64,000 nt of DNA from Elusimicrobiales bacterium (GTDB lineage Bacteria; Elusimicrobiota; Elusimicrobia; Elusimicrobiales; Elusimicrobiaceae): the NCBI GenBank assembly GCA_041651175.1, contig JBAZJT010000007.1, forward strand, positions 1 to 64,000, written 5' to 3'. A program made the translations under genes and the position numbers. Shown in pieces: positions 8,392 to 16,058 of this stretch. How positions within the stretch are numbered: position 1 is the first letter of the stretch; each line of letters opens with the position of its first letter. The notes below the pieces were generated by a model, which was not told where the DNA came from, did no database searches, and saw only the letters and a program-made list of their open reading frames with translations.

Positions 8392-9386
8392 AAAATCAGC
8401 GCCGCCGCGCTTATCGCGTATCCCGTGCCGGAAGTCAGTATAATCGTTTTCCTCCCCGGTTTTAGCAGCCCGTTTTCGCGCGCGTCGTCCATGGCCACCG
8501 GCACGCAGCCGGAGCCGCAGTAGCCGTACTTGTGTATCGTATCGTGCGAGACGGAAAGCGGCCAGCCGAATCCGGCGCACACCGCCTCTATATTTCTGCG
8601 GCGCGACTGGTTGAAAAACCCCAGTTCCACCTCTTCCGGCCTCCAGCCCGCTTTTTCAATGACATCCCGCGCCGCGAGGGGCCAGTTCCTGACGTTTATG
8701 CCCTTCTCGTAAGGCTCCACGGTTTTCACATACTGGTATCCCCGCGCCAGCGTCTCCGGCGAAAACCCTTTCCAGCCGCCTCCGGCGAAAATACCCCAGC
8801 GGCGCCAGTGCCGCCCGTCGCCGCGCATGACCGAGGCGCAAATCCCGCGCCCCTTTTCCGGCGAAGCCGATAACAGAACGGCCCCCGCGCTGTCGCTGAA
8901 CAGCAGCCGGCCCGCAACATCGTCCGGCGCAAGAAAGCGGGAGTATATATTGCCGCCGGCAACCAGCGCATGGCGCATTCCGCCGTCGCGCCTGAGCATG
9001 GCGGAAGCGGCGGCCAGCGCCATCGCAAAACCGGCGCAGGTGCTGTTGAGGTCAAAAAAACCGGCATTGCGCAGCCCGGCCTCGTGCTGGACGCGCGCGG
9101 AGGTTGGCGGCGCGGTGAAATCCGGCGTGTTGGTGGCGCAAATCAGCAAATCCACGTCTTCCGGTTTCACCGAGGCGCGGAGCAGCGCGTTTTTTGCCGC
9201 CTCTGCCATGAGCGTTGAAGTGAAGACGTTTTCCCCCGCGCGCCAGCGGACGGTGTAGCCGTCTTTGTTGGCGGTTTCCAGTTCCGCCATGGAAATTCCG
9301 CATTCGCGGGCGACCGTATCGTTGGTGATTCTCCGTTCGCCCAAGGCGCGGCCCGTGCCGGTTATGACTGCGCTATAATTGCTCAT
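8388..9386 (-). CDS. KAS III-like protein 1, lacking catalytic His and Asn
   Basis: A 332-residue FabH-fold protein closely similar to its downstream neighbour along its whole length. Cys117 in DLNSTCAGF matches the acylated Cys of KAS III. The residue at the catalytic His position is Asn259 (FNQSR) and the one at the catalytic Asn position is Tyr289 (YGYCGSGC). Both copies have lost the same two residues and kept the same GYCGSGC replacement, so this looks like a distinct subfamily rather than decay. The pair may act as a heterodimer, as some KAS-like partners do, though both keep Cys. It overlaps the upstream dehydrogenase gene by 14 bases. Confidence 0.85.
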   Translation of the reverse strand: MSNYSAVITGTGRALGERRITNDTVARECGISMAELETANKDGYTVRWRAGENVFTSTLMAEAAKNALLRASVKPEDVDLLICATNTPDFTAPPTSARVQHEAGLRNAGFFDLNSTCAGFAMALAAASAMLRRDGGMRHALVAGGNIYSRFLAPDDVAGRLLFSDSAGAVLLSASPEKGRGICASVMRGDGRHWRRWGIFAGGGWKGFSPETLARGYQYVKTVEPYEKGINVRNWPLAARDVIEKAGWRPEEVELGFFNQSRRRNIEAVCAGFGWPLSVSHDTIHKYGYCGSGCVPVAMDDARENGLLKPGRKTIILTSGTGYAISAAALIL

Positions 9387-10437
9387 CTACCAGTTCCCAC
9401 AATCGGGTTTCATTGATTGCGCTGTTCTGTCCGCGCCCGCTTTCCGCGCCGCAACGCCGCATATCCGCCAGGTCGGAGCGCGAGACGCCCAAATCCCGCA
9501 ATGAAGGAACGCCAAGCCGCGCGGTGAATTGCGAGAGTTTTTCCGCGCCGAATTCCGCGATTTTGTCCTTGTCTTCAGCCGCCCCCGCCACAAGCGGCAG
9601 CATCACCCCGCAGGCCAGCCCGTGAGGAACGCCGCGTTTGAGCGTCAGATAATACGAAAGCGCATGCGCCATGCCGGTTCTGGTGTTTGAAAATGCCAGC
9701 CCCGCGCGCAGCGCAGCCAGCATCATTTGCGTCCGCGGCTCAATACCGGGCGGCTCCCGCAACGCGGCCGGCAGGGATTCCAGCGCGCCTTTTGCGGCGG
9801 CAAAGGCCAGCGTATCCGAAACCGGATTCGCGTTTTTAGACCACAAAGCCTCAAGCGCATGCGCCAGCGCGTCCAGCCCGGAATGCAGCGCCGCGTCCCT
9901 CGGCATTGAAAGCGCAAGCTCCGGGTCGCAGACCGAGGCCTGCGGCCATAAACTCTGCGATTCCAGCGAGTATTTGCGCCCCGCCGCCTTGTCCCATACC
10001 ACCGCCCACGGCGTTACGTCGCTGCCGCTGCCCGCCGTGGCCGGCGCGGCCAGAACCGGCAGCCTGCGCGCGGAAAACGGCTTGCCTTCCAGCCAGAGCG
10101 CGCGCTGGCGCGCGAATGCCGCCGCCGCGCCGCCTTCCGGCGGGGCGGAGAGTATTTTTGCCGCGTCAATCGCGCTGCCGCCGCCGATAGCGATTATGAC
10201 TTCCACAGGCTGCGAGTGGACAGCCCCGTAAAGTTTTTCCAGCTCAAAAACATCCGCCCCGCCGGATACCGCGAATACCCTGCGGTTGCCCGCCGCAAGT
10301 TTTTTAACCGCCGCCGAATCCGCAAGCGAGCGGCAGGTGATTATAGCGGCGGCGCGGTTTCCTGCCAGCCGCTCCAGCGCGGGACCGGCCTCGCAGCCGA
10401 ATTCAATGCGGACGGGATTATGAAAAATGAAGCTCAT
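9373..10437 (-). CDS. Fe-dependent alcohol dehydrogenase (phosphonoacetaldehyde reductase-like)
   Basis: Group III iron-containing alcohol dehydrogenase, 354 residues. Visible are the GGGS nucleotide-binding motif (85-88), the TAGSGSDVT stretch (134-142), and the four metal ligands: Asp189 and His193 in GLDALAHALE, His258 in GMAHAL and His272 in GVPHGL. In characterised phosphonate pathways (fosfomycin FomC, PhpC) an enzyme of this family reduces phosphonoacetaldehyde to 2-hydroxyethylphosphonate. PEP mutase and phosphonopyruvate decarboxylase in the same operon make that the likely reaction here. No 2-aminoethylphosphonate transaminase is present, which also favours the alcohol branch. ATGA overlap with the upstream gene. 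Confidence 0.88.
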   Translation of the reverse strand: MSFIFHNPVRIEFGCEAGPALERLAGNRAAAIITCRSLADSAAVKKLAAGNRRVFAVSGGADVFELEKLYGAVHSQPVEVIIAIGGGSAIDAAKILSAPPEGGAAAAFARQRALWLEGKPFSARRLPVLAAPATAGSGSDVTPWAVVWDKAAGRKYSLESQSLWPQASVCDPELALSMPRDAALHSGLDALAHALEALWSKNANPVSDTLAFAAAKGALESLPAALREPPGIEPRTQMMLAALRAGLAFSNTRTGMAHALSYYLTLKRGVPHGLACGVMLPLVAGAAEDKDKIAEFGAEKLSQFTARLGVPSLRDLGVSRSDLADMRRCGAESGRGQNSAINETRLWELVDEQL

Positions 10438-11132
10438 TTGAACAGCTCCCGCGCGACTCTGTAATCATCGGCAAAATCTATCTCTTTCCAGCACAGCCCG
10501 CCGGTGGGAACGCAGCGCACTTTCCCGCCCGCGCGCGCAAGGCGCAGATAGGCAGCCATGTCGTAGCTGCCGTGCCCGCCGGACATAAGCTCGTCCTCAA
10601 TCGCCTTGAAAAAACCCCGGCTGTCCCGCACAAGCGATATGCCGGTCCATTCGCCATCCGGTTTTGCGATGTCCTTGCCTCCGTCCAGCAGCAGCCCGCG
10701 GACGCTGACGCGCGCCTTCATCGCCTCCGCGTCAACGGGGCCGAAATCCACCGCAAGGCAGGCCGCCTCGCCGGCCCGGCAGCCGCGCAGCGCGCCAGTC
10801 AGGATTTCCGGCTCGTAAACCAAATCGGCGTGCAGCGCGGCAAACGGCCCGCCGCCCGCAAAATCCCGCGCGAACCACAGCGAGCCCATATTATTGCACA
10901 GCGGATAAAACGGGTTGACGATAATGCGGCAGCCCCTGCCGTGCCGCGCGATTATCTGCTCTTTTTCAAAGCCCACTATAATTCCGATGTCTTTTATGCC
11001 GCAGCCGCGCAGGATTTTCAGCGAACGGCCCAGCAGAGTCTGCCCGCCCGTTTCCAGCAGGCATTTGGGTTTTTTGCGCGTCAGGGGATGAAGCCGCGTT
11101 CCCCTTCCCGCCGCCATGATGACGGCTTTCAT
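10434..11132 (-). CDS. LicC/PntC-type nucleotidyltransferase
   Basis: Sugar-phosphate-type nucleotidyltransferase fold, 232 residues. The N-terminus MKAVIMAAGRGTRLHPLT with PK (22-23) binds NTP, NNMGSLWFA follows the pattern of choline- and phosphonate-cytidylyltransferases, LHADLVY supplies a metal-binding Asp, and WKEIDFADD lies near the end. Relatives include LicC (phosphocholine), PntC (2-aminoethylphosphonate) and the N-terminal half of Fom1, which attaches CMP to 2-hydroxyethylphosphonate. In this operon it probably makes a CMP-phosphonate. The second in-frame ATG at 11132 is preferred because it forms an ATGA overlap and matches the family's usual first residues; the one at 11138 is also possible. 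Confidence 0.85.
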   Translation of the reverse strand: MKAVIMAAGRGTRLHPLTRKKPKCLLETGGQTLLGRSLKILRGCGIKDIGIIVGFEKEQIIARHGRGCRIIVNPFYPLCNNMGSLWFARDFAGGGPFAALHADLVYEPEILTGALRGCRAGEAACLAVDFGPVDAEAMKARVSVRGLLLDGGKDIAKPDGEWTGISLVRDSRGFFKAIEDELMSGGHGSYDMAAYLRLARAGGKVRCVPTGGLCWKEIDFADDYRVARELFK

Positions 11133-13714
11133 CCGCATATTTTCACCGTTCCCGCATTGCCGTCAACCTCAACCGTCTGGCCGGAGGATATTTTTTTAGC
11201 CGCCTCCGCCACGCCCACCACTGCCGGTATGCCCATTTCCCGCGCCACCACGGCGGAGTGGGACAACACGCTGCCCTTTTCCACCACCAGCGCGGATATG
11301 GAAGGGAAAAGCGGTATCCAGCCGGGGTCGGTGCGTTCGGCCACCAGTATTTCGCCGTTTAAGCCGCGCGCGTCCGCGCCGGAAAGCGCGACCCGCGCGG
11401 TTCCCTTCGCGCTGCCGGGGCCGCAGGGGGTTCCGCGCAAAACGCCGTCCGCGCCGCCGGTTGCGGCGGCGCGCAGCGGCGCAAAGCGCAATGCGCACAC
11501 GTCGCCATAGGCGTAAAACCGTCCGGGCGGCTGCTGCTTCAGATGCTCCTCATGTTCCTCTTTTCGCAGCGCTATCAGCCGCTTGACATGGCGCAGGTCC
11601 GGCGAGCGGCCCTCGGCCAGTTCAAATATCTCCGCAATCTTGAGAAAGAATATGTCCGCAGGGTTGTCTATAACCCCGTCCGCGTGCAGGTTGCGCCCGG
11701 CGGAGTTAACCAGCCGCCGGACAATGCCGAAATACTTGCCGCGCAGGAAGCGCAGTTCCTCCCGCGCGTAAACATGATAGCGCGTCCGGCGCAGCGCAAG
11801 GCGCAGCCGCAACCCGCCGAAAAACCCTGCGCGCGCGAACACGGCGGCCTCCGCCTTTGCGCGGGTCTTTGCCTGTGCGTCCAGCGATTTGCCCAGAATA
11901 TCCGGCGGCTTTGCCGCATAGGCTTTAACCGTCTCAAAGAGAAAATCCGGGTTCTCGCGCAGGGTGTCTTCCTCAAGCTTGAGCTCGTTCATGCAGCGGC
12001 AGCCGTATTCCTCAAGGAAGGCGGAAAACCGTTTCCGCAGCTCCGGCCATTTGCCGGTTTCCAGTATTTCCACGCGCAGTTCCAAGGGCGATTTTGAGGC
12101 GAACAGTTCCCGCCATTGCGGGTTGCCGCGTATTTTACCGGCAATGGCCGCCATTTCCAGCGCGGGGCGCAGGCTGGCTATGGAGCCGCCGCCCCCCAGC
12201 AAATCGCTGTAAAGCGCAAGACATTCCGGCCCCAGCGCGGCAAGCAGCCGCCGCAGTTCCCCGCTGCAGCGCAGCACGCCTATGGCGTTTATAATCTCCG
12301 CGTCCCAGCGGGCGGAACAGTTGCTGAAAACTTCGCGGTAGGCGGCGAGCAGCTCGCCATTGCCCATCCCCGCAAAATCGCTTTTAAGCCAGCGCGCGTT
12401 CTGTTTATGGAAATTTGCGGCGAATTTTTCCGCGCCCCGCCGCGCCGTCAGGATTTTCCAGCGCAGCAGCAGCCCGGCGCGCATCTCCTCCGTGCGGGTC
12501 GCGCGGCGCAGCGCGAAGCCGCCGCCGCAATCCTGCGCGCCTATCATGCGGTTATGGTCGGCTATGGTGCTTTCGGGGCCGGGAATGAGGCTTAAATACG
12601 CATACCAGTTGAGCAGATTGTAATAAACCCTGCCGCCGGACGTGCCCAGCATGTTTTCCAGCAGCGCGGCATTGGCCTCAAGGAAACCGCGCGAGAATCC
12701 CAGCCGCTCCAGCACGCCGGAATATGTGGCCCGGAAACTTTCGCTTATAAAAGAGAATGTCAGCGGTTTTACCACCCCGGCATAGCTTTCCACCACATTG
12801 GAATTGTCAAAAAGCGCATGACGCGGTTCTTTGCGCAGGCCGGAGAAAGCCGCTATCGTCCGGGTTTGCAGTATGAAAAGCTCATCGCCCCTGAAGCAGA
12901 ATTCAATATCCTGCGGGACAAAGCCGCCGGCTGTCTTTTCAATTTCCCGGCAGGCCCGCGCCAGCTCGGCCAGTTGCTTTTTGCCAAGCGCGGGGCGCAG
13001 GCGCAGATTTTCGTCCACGTTGATTTTCACAAGCCCGCGCCCGAATTCCTCGTTGAAAACCAATTTTTCGCGCTTGTCGCATATCGTTTCGGAGAGTATA
13101 TTGCCTTCCCCGTCCAGCGTCCACAAGTCCGCGTCCAGCGCGCCGGAGACCAGCCCCTCCCCCATCCCGTAGACCGCGCTGACAAGCATTGTCTCCGGGT
13201 CGCCGGTAAGCGGATTCGCGGTGAACGCCACGCCGGAGACATCCGCCGCCACCATCTCCTGAATGATGACGGCGGCCCGCGTTTTCCCGCGCAGTTCCCG
13301 CGCGCGGCGGTAGGCCGCGGCGCGCTCCCCGAAGGCGGAGCGGTGGCAGCGAAGTACGGTTTCAAGCAGATTGTCGTCCACCGGCTGGAACAGGAAGCTG
13401 TCCAGCTGCCCGGCGAAGGAGTGCTGCGCCGAATCCTCGTCCGCCGCCGAGGAACGCACCGCGACAAGGCGGCACATTCCCAGCTTTTGCCGCGCGTCCG
13501 CCGCGAATTGGCGGCGCTGCCGCATGTCCGGCGCGTATTTCGCGCCGCCGGGCAACCGTTCAAAACCTTCGGCTGTAACCGCCGTCCATTTCGGGACGCG
13601 GACGCCGCAGCCCTCCAGCCGGGCCAGATTATGCGCCTTGCCGCCGGCCAGCGCGCGCGAAAAATCCTTCTCCGCGAAAAACTCTCCCAGCCTGATGTCA
13701 GTCATTGTTGTCAT
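11129..13714 (-). CDS. Rifampin phosphotransferase-like dikinase
   Basis: An 861-residue protein with the domain order of rifampin phosphotransferase: N-terminal ATP-grasp (about 1-310, including VAVRSSAADED, QEMV and NPLTGD), a variable helical middle (about 320-750), and a C-terminal swivelling His domain with LSHSAVVAREMGIPAVVG, where His819 is the phospho-carrier. The large C-terminal PEP/pyruvate barrel of PEP synthase is missing, so it should transfer a phosphate from ATP (releasing AMP and phosphate) to a substrate held by the middle domain. Rifampin need not be that substrate; inside this operon a pathway intermediate is more likely. ATGA overlaps on both sides. Confidence 0.8.
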   Translation of the reverse strand: MTTMTDIRLGEFFAEKDFSRALAGGKAHNLARLEGCGVRVPKWTAVTAEGFERLPGGAKYAPDMRQRRQFAADARQKLGMCRLVAVRSSAADEDSAQHSFAGQLDSFLFQPVDDNLLETVLRCHRSAFGERAAAYRRARELRGKTRAAVIIQEMVAADVSGVAFTANPLTGDPETMLVSAVYGMGEGLVSGALDADLWTLDGEGNILSETICDKREKLVFNEEFGRGLVKINVDENLRLRPALGKKQLAELARACREIEKTAGGFVPQDIEFCFRGDELFILQTRTIAAFSGLRKEPRHALFDNSNVVESYAGVVKPLTFSFISESFRATYSGVLERLGFSRGFLEANAALLENMLGTSGGRVYYNLLNWYAYLSLIPGPESTIADHNRMIGAQDCGGGFALRRATRTEEMRAGLLLRWKILTARRGAEKFAANFHKQNARWLKSDFAGMGNGELLAAYREVFSNCSARWDAEIINAIGVLRCSGELRRLLAALGPECLALYSDLLGGGGSIASLRPALEMAAIAGKIRGNPQWRELFASKSPLELRVEILETGKWPELRKRFSAFLEEYGCRCMNELKLEEDTLRENPDFLFETVKAYAAKPPDILGKSLDAQAKTRAKAEAAVFARAGFFGGLRLRLALRRTRYHVYAREELRFLRGKYFGIVRRLVNSAGRNLHADGVIDNPADIFFLKIAEIFELAEGRSPDLRHVKRLIALRKEEHEEHLKQQPPGRFYAYGDVCALRFAPLRAAATGGADGVLRGTPCGPGSAKGTARVALSGADARGLNGEILVAERTDPGWIPLFPSISALVVEKGSVLSHSAVVAREMGIPAVVGVAEAAKKISSGQTVEVDGNAGTVKICG

Positions 13715-15180
13715 GTCTGTTTCACCGCGCTTTGCGCCAGTTTCGCGTCATAAACCATGGCGGCGCGACGCTTGGCGCGCTGCGGGTCCTGCCGGCGGGC
13801 GTTCAGGTTCAGTTCGGCGTTAAGCCCGTCCGCCCAGAGCTCAAATTCCTCCGGGCCGGAAAACCCGTCCGCCCTTATGGCGGAGCGGCGGTAATTGCCC
13901 GCCCGCCGCGTGTCAATCCCCGGCCACCAGAGGTTTTGCGCCTCCGCCATGCGGTAAAGCGGCGTGCCGGGCAGCGGCGCGGCTATGGCAAGCGAAAAGC
14001 TGTCCGCCCCGCTTTCGGCGGCGGTTTTTGCGGTAAGCTCCATCTCCGCGCGCGTTTCTCCGGGAAAACCCGCCATCCAGAAGGTATGCACGAACAAACC
14101 CGCTTCTTTGGCGGCGTCTATGGCGGGGCGGAATTCCTCCGCGCGCAGCCGTTTGCCTATAATCCCGTCCAGCACGCGCTGCGAACCGGATTCGCAGGCC
14201 AGCGTTATCTGATAGCAGCCGGCCCGCTTCATGCGCGAAAAAAGCGCCTTGCGGTCTTTGGCCTGATAATCGGCGCGTATCCCGTTGGGCGTGCACCAGG
14301 GCAGGCCCAGCCGCTCAAGCCCGGAGCAGAGTTGGTTTATATGCTCCGCGCTGGCGGTGAGGGAATCGTCTTCAAACTGTATTTCCTCTATATTGTAGCG
14401 CGAAACCGCGCCGGAAATCTCCGCCAGGACGGAGGCTGGGTTTCTGAGCCGCAGCCGCCGCCCCCACACCGAGGGCGTGGAGCAGAAAAAGCAGTTTTCC
14501 GGGCAGCCGCGCGAGGTGATTACGTTAAGCACCCGCCTTCCCGTGGATTTGGAGGAGTGGAATTTTCCGTGCCGGAAATAGCCTTCCATATCCATCAGAT
14601 GCCGGGCCGGCTCCGGCAGCGAGTTTATGTCCGCCGCCGGACGCTTGCCCGAAAGCCGCAGTTCCCCCCCGCGCATTGCCGCCGCGCCGGGGACGGAGGC
14701 CGCGTCCGCGCCGGATGAGAGAGCGCCCAAAAGCTGGCCGAAGGCGGCGTCGCATTCGCCGCACATCGCATAATCCGCGCCGGAGGCCGCCATTTCCAGC
14801 GCGCCCCGGCCAAAACCGGCGGAATAATCCAGCAGCACGCCGCTTGAGTGCGCGCCGCCCAGTATGACCGGCGCGCGCGGCGCGGCGGTTTTTGAAATTT
14901 TCGCCAGCGCATAGGCGTCCCGCGCCGCGCTGGAAAACGGAATTGTTATCCCCACAAAATCCGGACCGAAATCCGCTATCGCCGCCGCCGCTTCGCCGTC
15001 GGAGCAGCCGAGAAAGCCGTCTTTTGACTCCCCCGCCAGCGCGGCGTCAAAAACGCGGACGGAGAATCCCTCCTGCTCCAGCATGGCGGCGATATAACCC
15101 AGCCCCAGCCCCGGCTGAAGCCGGTTTACGCCGCCCGCCTCTCCCGCCATCCGGGGAGATATAAGCATCACTTTTTTCAT
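13711..15180 (-). CDS. Radical SAM protein with B12-binding-type domain, 1
   Basis: A 489-residue class B-type radical SAM enzyme. Residues 1-150 form a Rossmann-like cobalamin-binding type domain (FVGITIPF, VILGGAH), without the classical DxHxxG His. The radical SAM barrel begins with SRGCPENCFFC, giving Cys226, Cys230 and Cys233 for the 4Fe-4S cluster. About 100 C-terminal residues are family-specific. Fom3, which methylates CMP-linked 2-hydroxyethylphosphonate in fosfomycin synthesis, has this architecture, so a methylase for the phosphonate or its lipid partner is a candidate role. Other members do cyclisations or hopanoid and bacteriochlorophyll methylations. The ATG at 15180 (MKKVML) gives an ATGA overlap with the upstream gene. 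Confidence 0.83.
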   Translation of the reverse strand: MKKVMLISPRMAGEAGGVNRLQPGLGLGYIAAMLEQEGFSVRVFDAALAGESKDGFLGCSDGEAAAAIADFGPDFVGITIPFSSAARDAYALAKISKTAAPRAPVILGGAHSSGVLLDYSAGFGRGALEMAASGADYAMCGECDAAFGQLLGALSSGADAASVPGAAAMRGGELRLSGKRPAADINSLPEPARHLMDMEGYFRHGKFHSSKSTGRRVLNVITSRGCPENCFFCSTPSVWGRRLRLRNPASVLAEISGAVSRYNIEEIQFEDDSLTASAEHINQLCSGLERLGLPWCTPNGIRADYQAKDRKALFSRMKRAGCYQITLACESGSQRVLDGIIGKRLRAEEFRPAIDAAKEAGLFVHTFWMAGFPGETRAEMELTAKTAAESGADSFSLAIAAPLPGTPLYRMAEAQNLWWPGIDTRRAGNYRRSAIRADGFSGPEEFELWADGLNAELNLNARRQDPQRAKRRAAMVYDAKLAQSAVKQT

Positions 15181-16058
15181 GCAAGCCCCGACAATGCCAG
15201 CAGCCCGCACACCGCCAGCCTGTAGCGGACGGACCAGACCGTCATGTTCAAGTTGCCGGTTTCAGGTCGCAGCAGGAAGCGCGCGCAGGCGGCTGCAAAA
15301 CCCGCCGCAAACAGCGCCGCTCCGATTGCCGCATAAGCCGGAATTCCCAGCCAGCCGGCGAAAATCGCCAGCAGGGCGCAATGCCCGATACCCAGAGCCA
15401 GCGCCGCCGCAGCCGCCGCGCGCGGCCCCATTATGGAAGAATATGAATCAAGCCCTTCCCGCTCCTGCCGGGGCGCGAAGGTTTTGCGCGCGAATTCTAT
15501 GGCGTAAACCGGCATCATCATCCAGGAGGCGATGAAAAGCTCTTTCCCCCCCCATGCTCCCAGCCCGTGGTAACGCGCCAGAAAAGCCATTGCGTAGATA
15601 TTGAAAAGCAGATTTACAGGGCTGTGCGTCGCCAGGGCAAGCAGCCTGTTGCCCGAAATCAGCCCCGGCATAAAAAACCATTTCGCCATCAGGACGAGAT
15701 ATGCGGCCACGACTGCCATGTAGGCCGGCGCAAGCGGCCAGAGCAGGTTCAGGGCCAGCATCGCGCCGATTAAAACGCGCTCCAGCAGCGCAAGCTCGCG
15801 CTCCGAAATCCGCCCGGAGACAAGCGGCCTGTCCGGATAAAAACGCTTGTCGGACTCAAAGTCCTTGATTTCGTCGCGCGCGCGTATCGCCGCGCCCATA
15901 AGCTGCGCGCAGACGACCACCATCACCGTCGCCATTGAGTATTTCGGGCTCAGCCCGTGGGCGCGCTGCACCAGCGCGTCCAGCGCGCAGCCCCACAGGA
16001 CGAAAGCGGTGAAAAAAAGGCATCTTTCGCGCAGGAACGAAATCCAGCGGCGTATCAT
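15177..16058 (-). CDS. UbiA-family prenyltransferase
   Basis: A polytopic membrane protein of 293 residues (about 8-9 helices). Residues 61-83 contain Asp62, Asp66 and Asp70 in DxxxDxxxD spacing followed by YPDRPLVSGRI, the first metal/diphosphate motif of UbiA enzymes. The second Asp-rich motif is replaced by EFARKTFAP...LDSYSS, as in a divergent UbiA branch. It would transfer a prenyl chain to an acceptor in the membrane; donor and acceptor cannot be read from the sequence. Location between two radical SAM genes with 4-base overlaps on both sides ties it to the phosphonate operon and suggests an isoprenoid or lipid part of the product. Confidence 0.82.
   Translation of the reverse strand: MIRRWISFLRERCLFFTAFVLWGCALDALVQRAHGLSPKYSMATVMVVVCAQLMGAAIRARDEIKDFESDKRFYPDRPLVSGRISERELALLERVLIGAMLALNLLWPLAPAYMAVVAAYLVLMAKWFFMPGLISGNRLLALATHSPVNLLFNIYAMAFLARYHGLGAWGGKELFIASWMMMPVYAIEFARKTFAPRQEREGLDSYSSIMGPRAAAAAALALGIGHCALLAIFAGWLGIPAYAAIGAALFAAGFAAACARFLLRPETGNLNMTVWSVRYRLAVCGLLALSGLA

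Noticed and set aside
11129..13714. Antibiotic resistance gene (rifampin phosphotransferase)
   Set aside because: The domain order fits, but position in a biosynthetic operon and the variable middle domain do not support rifampin as substrate.
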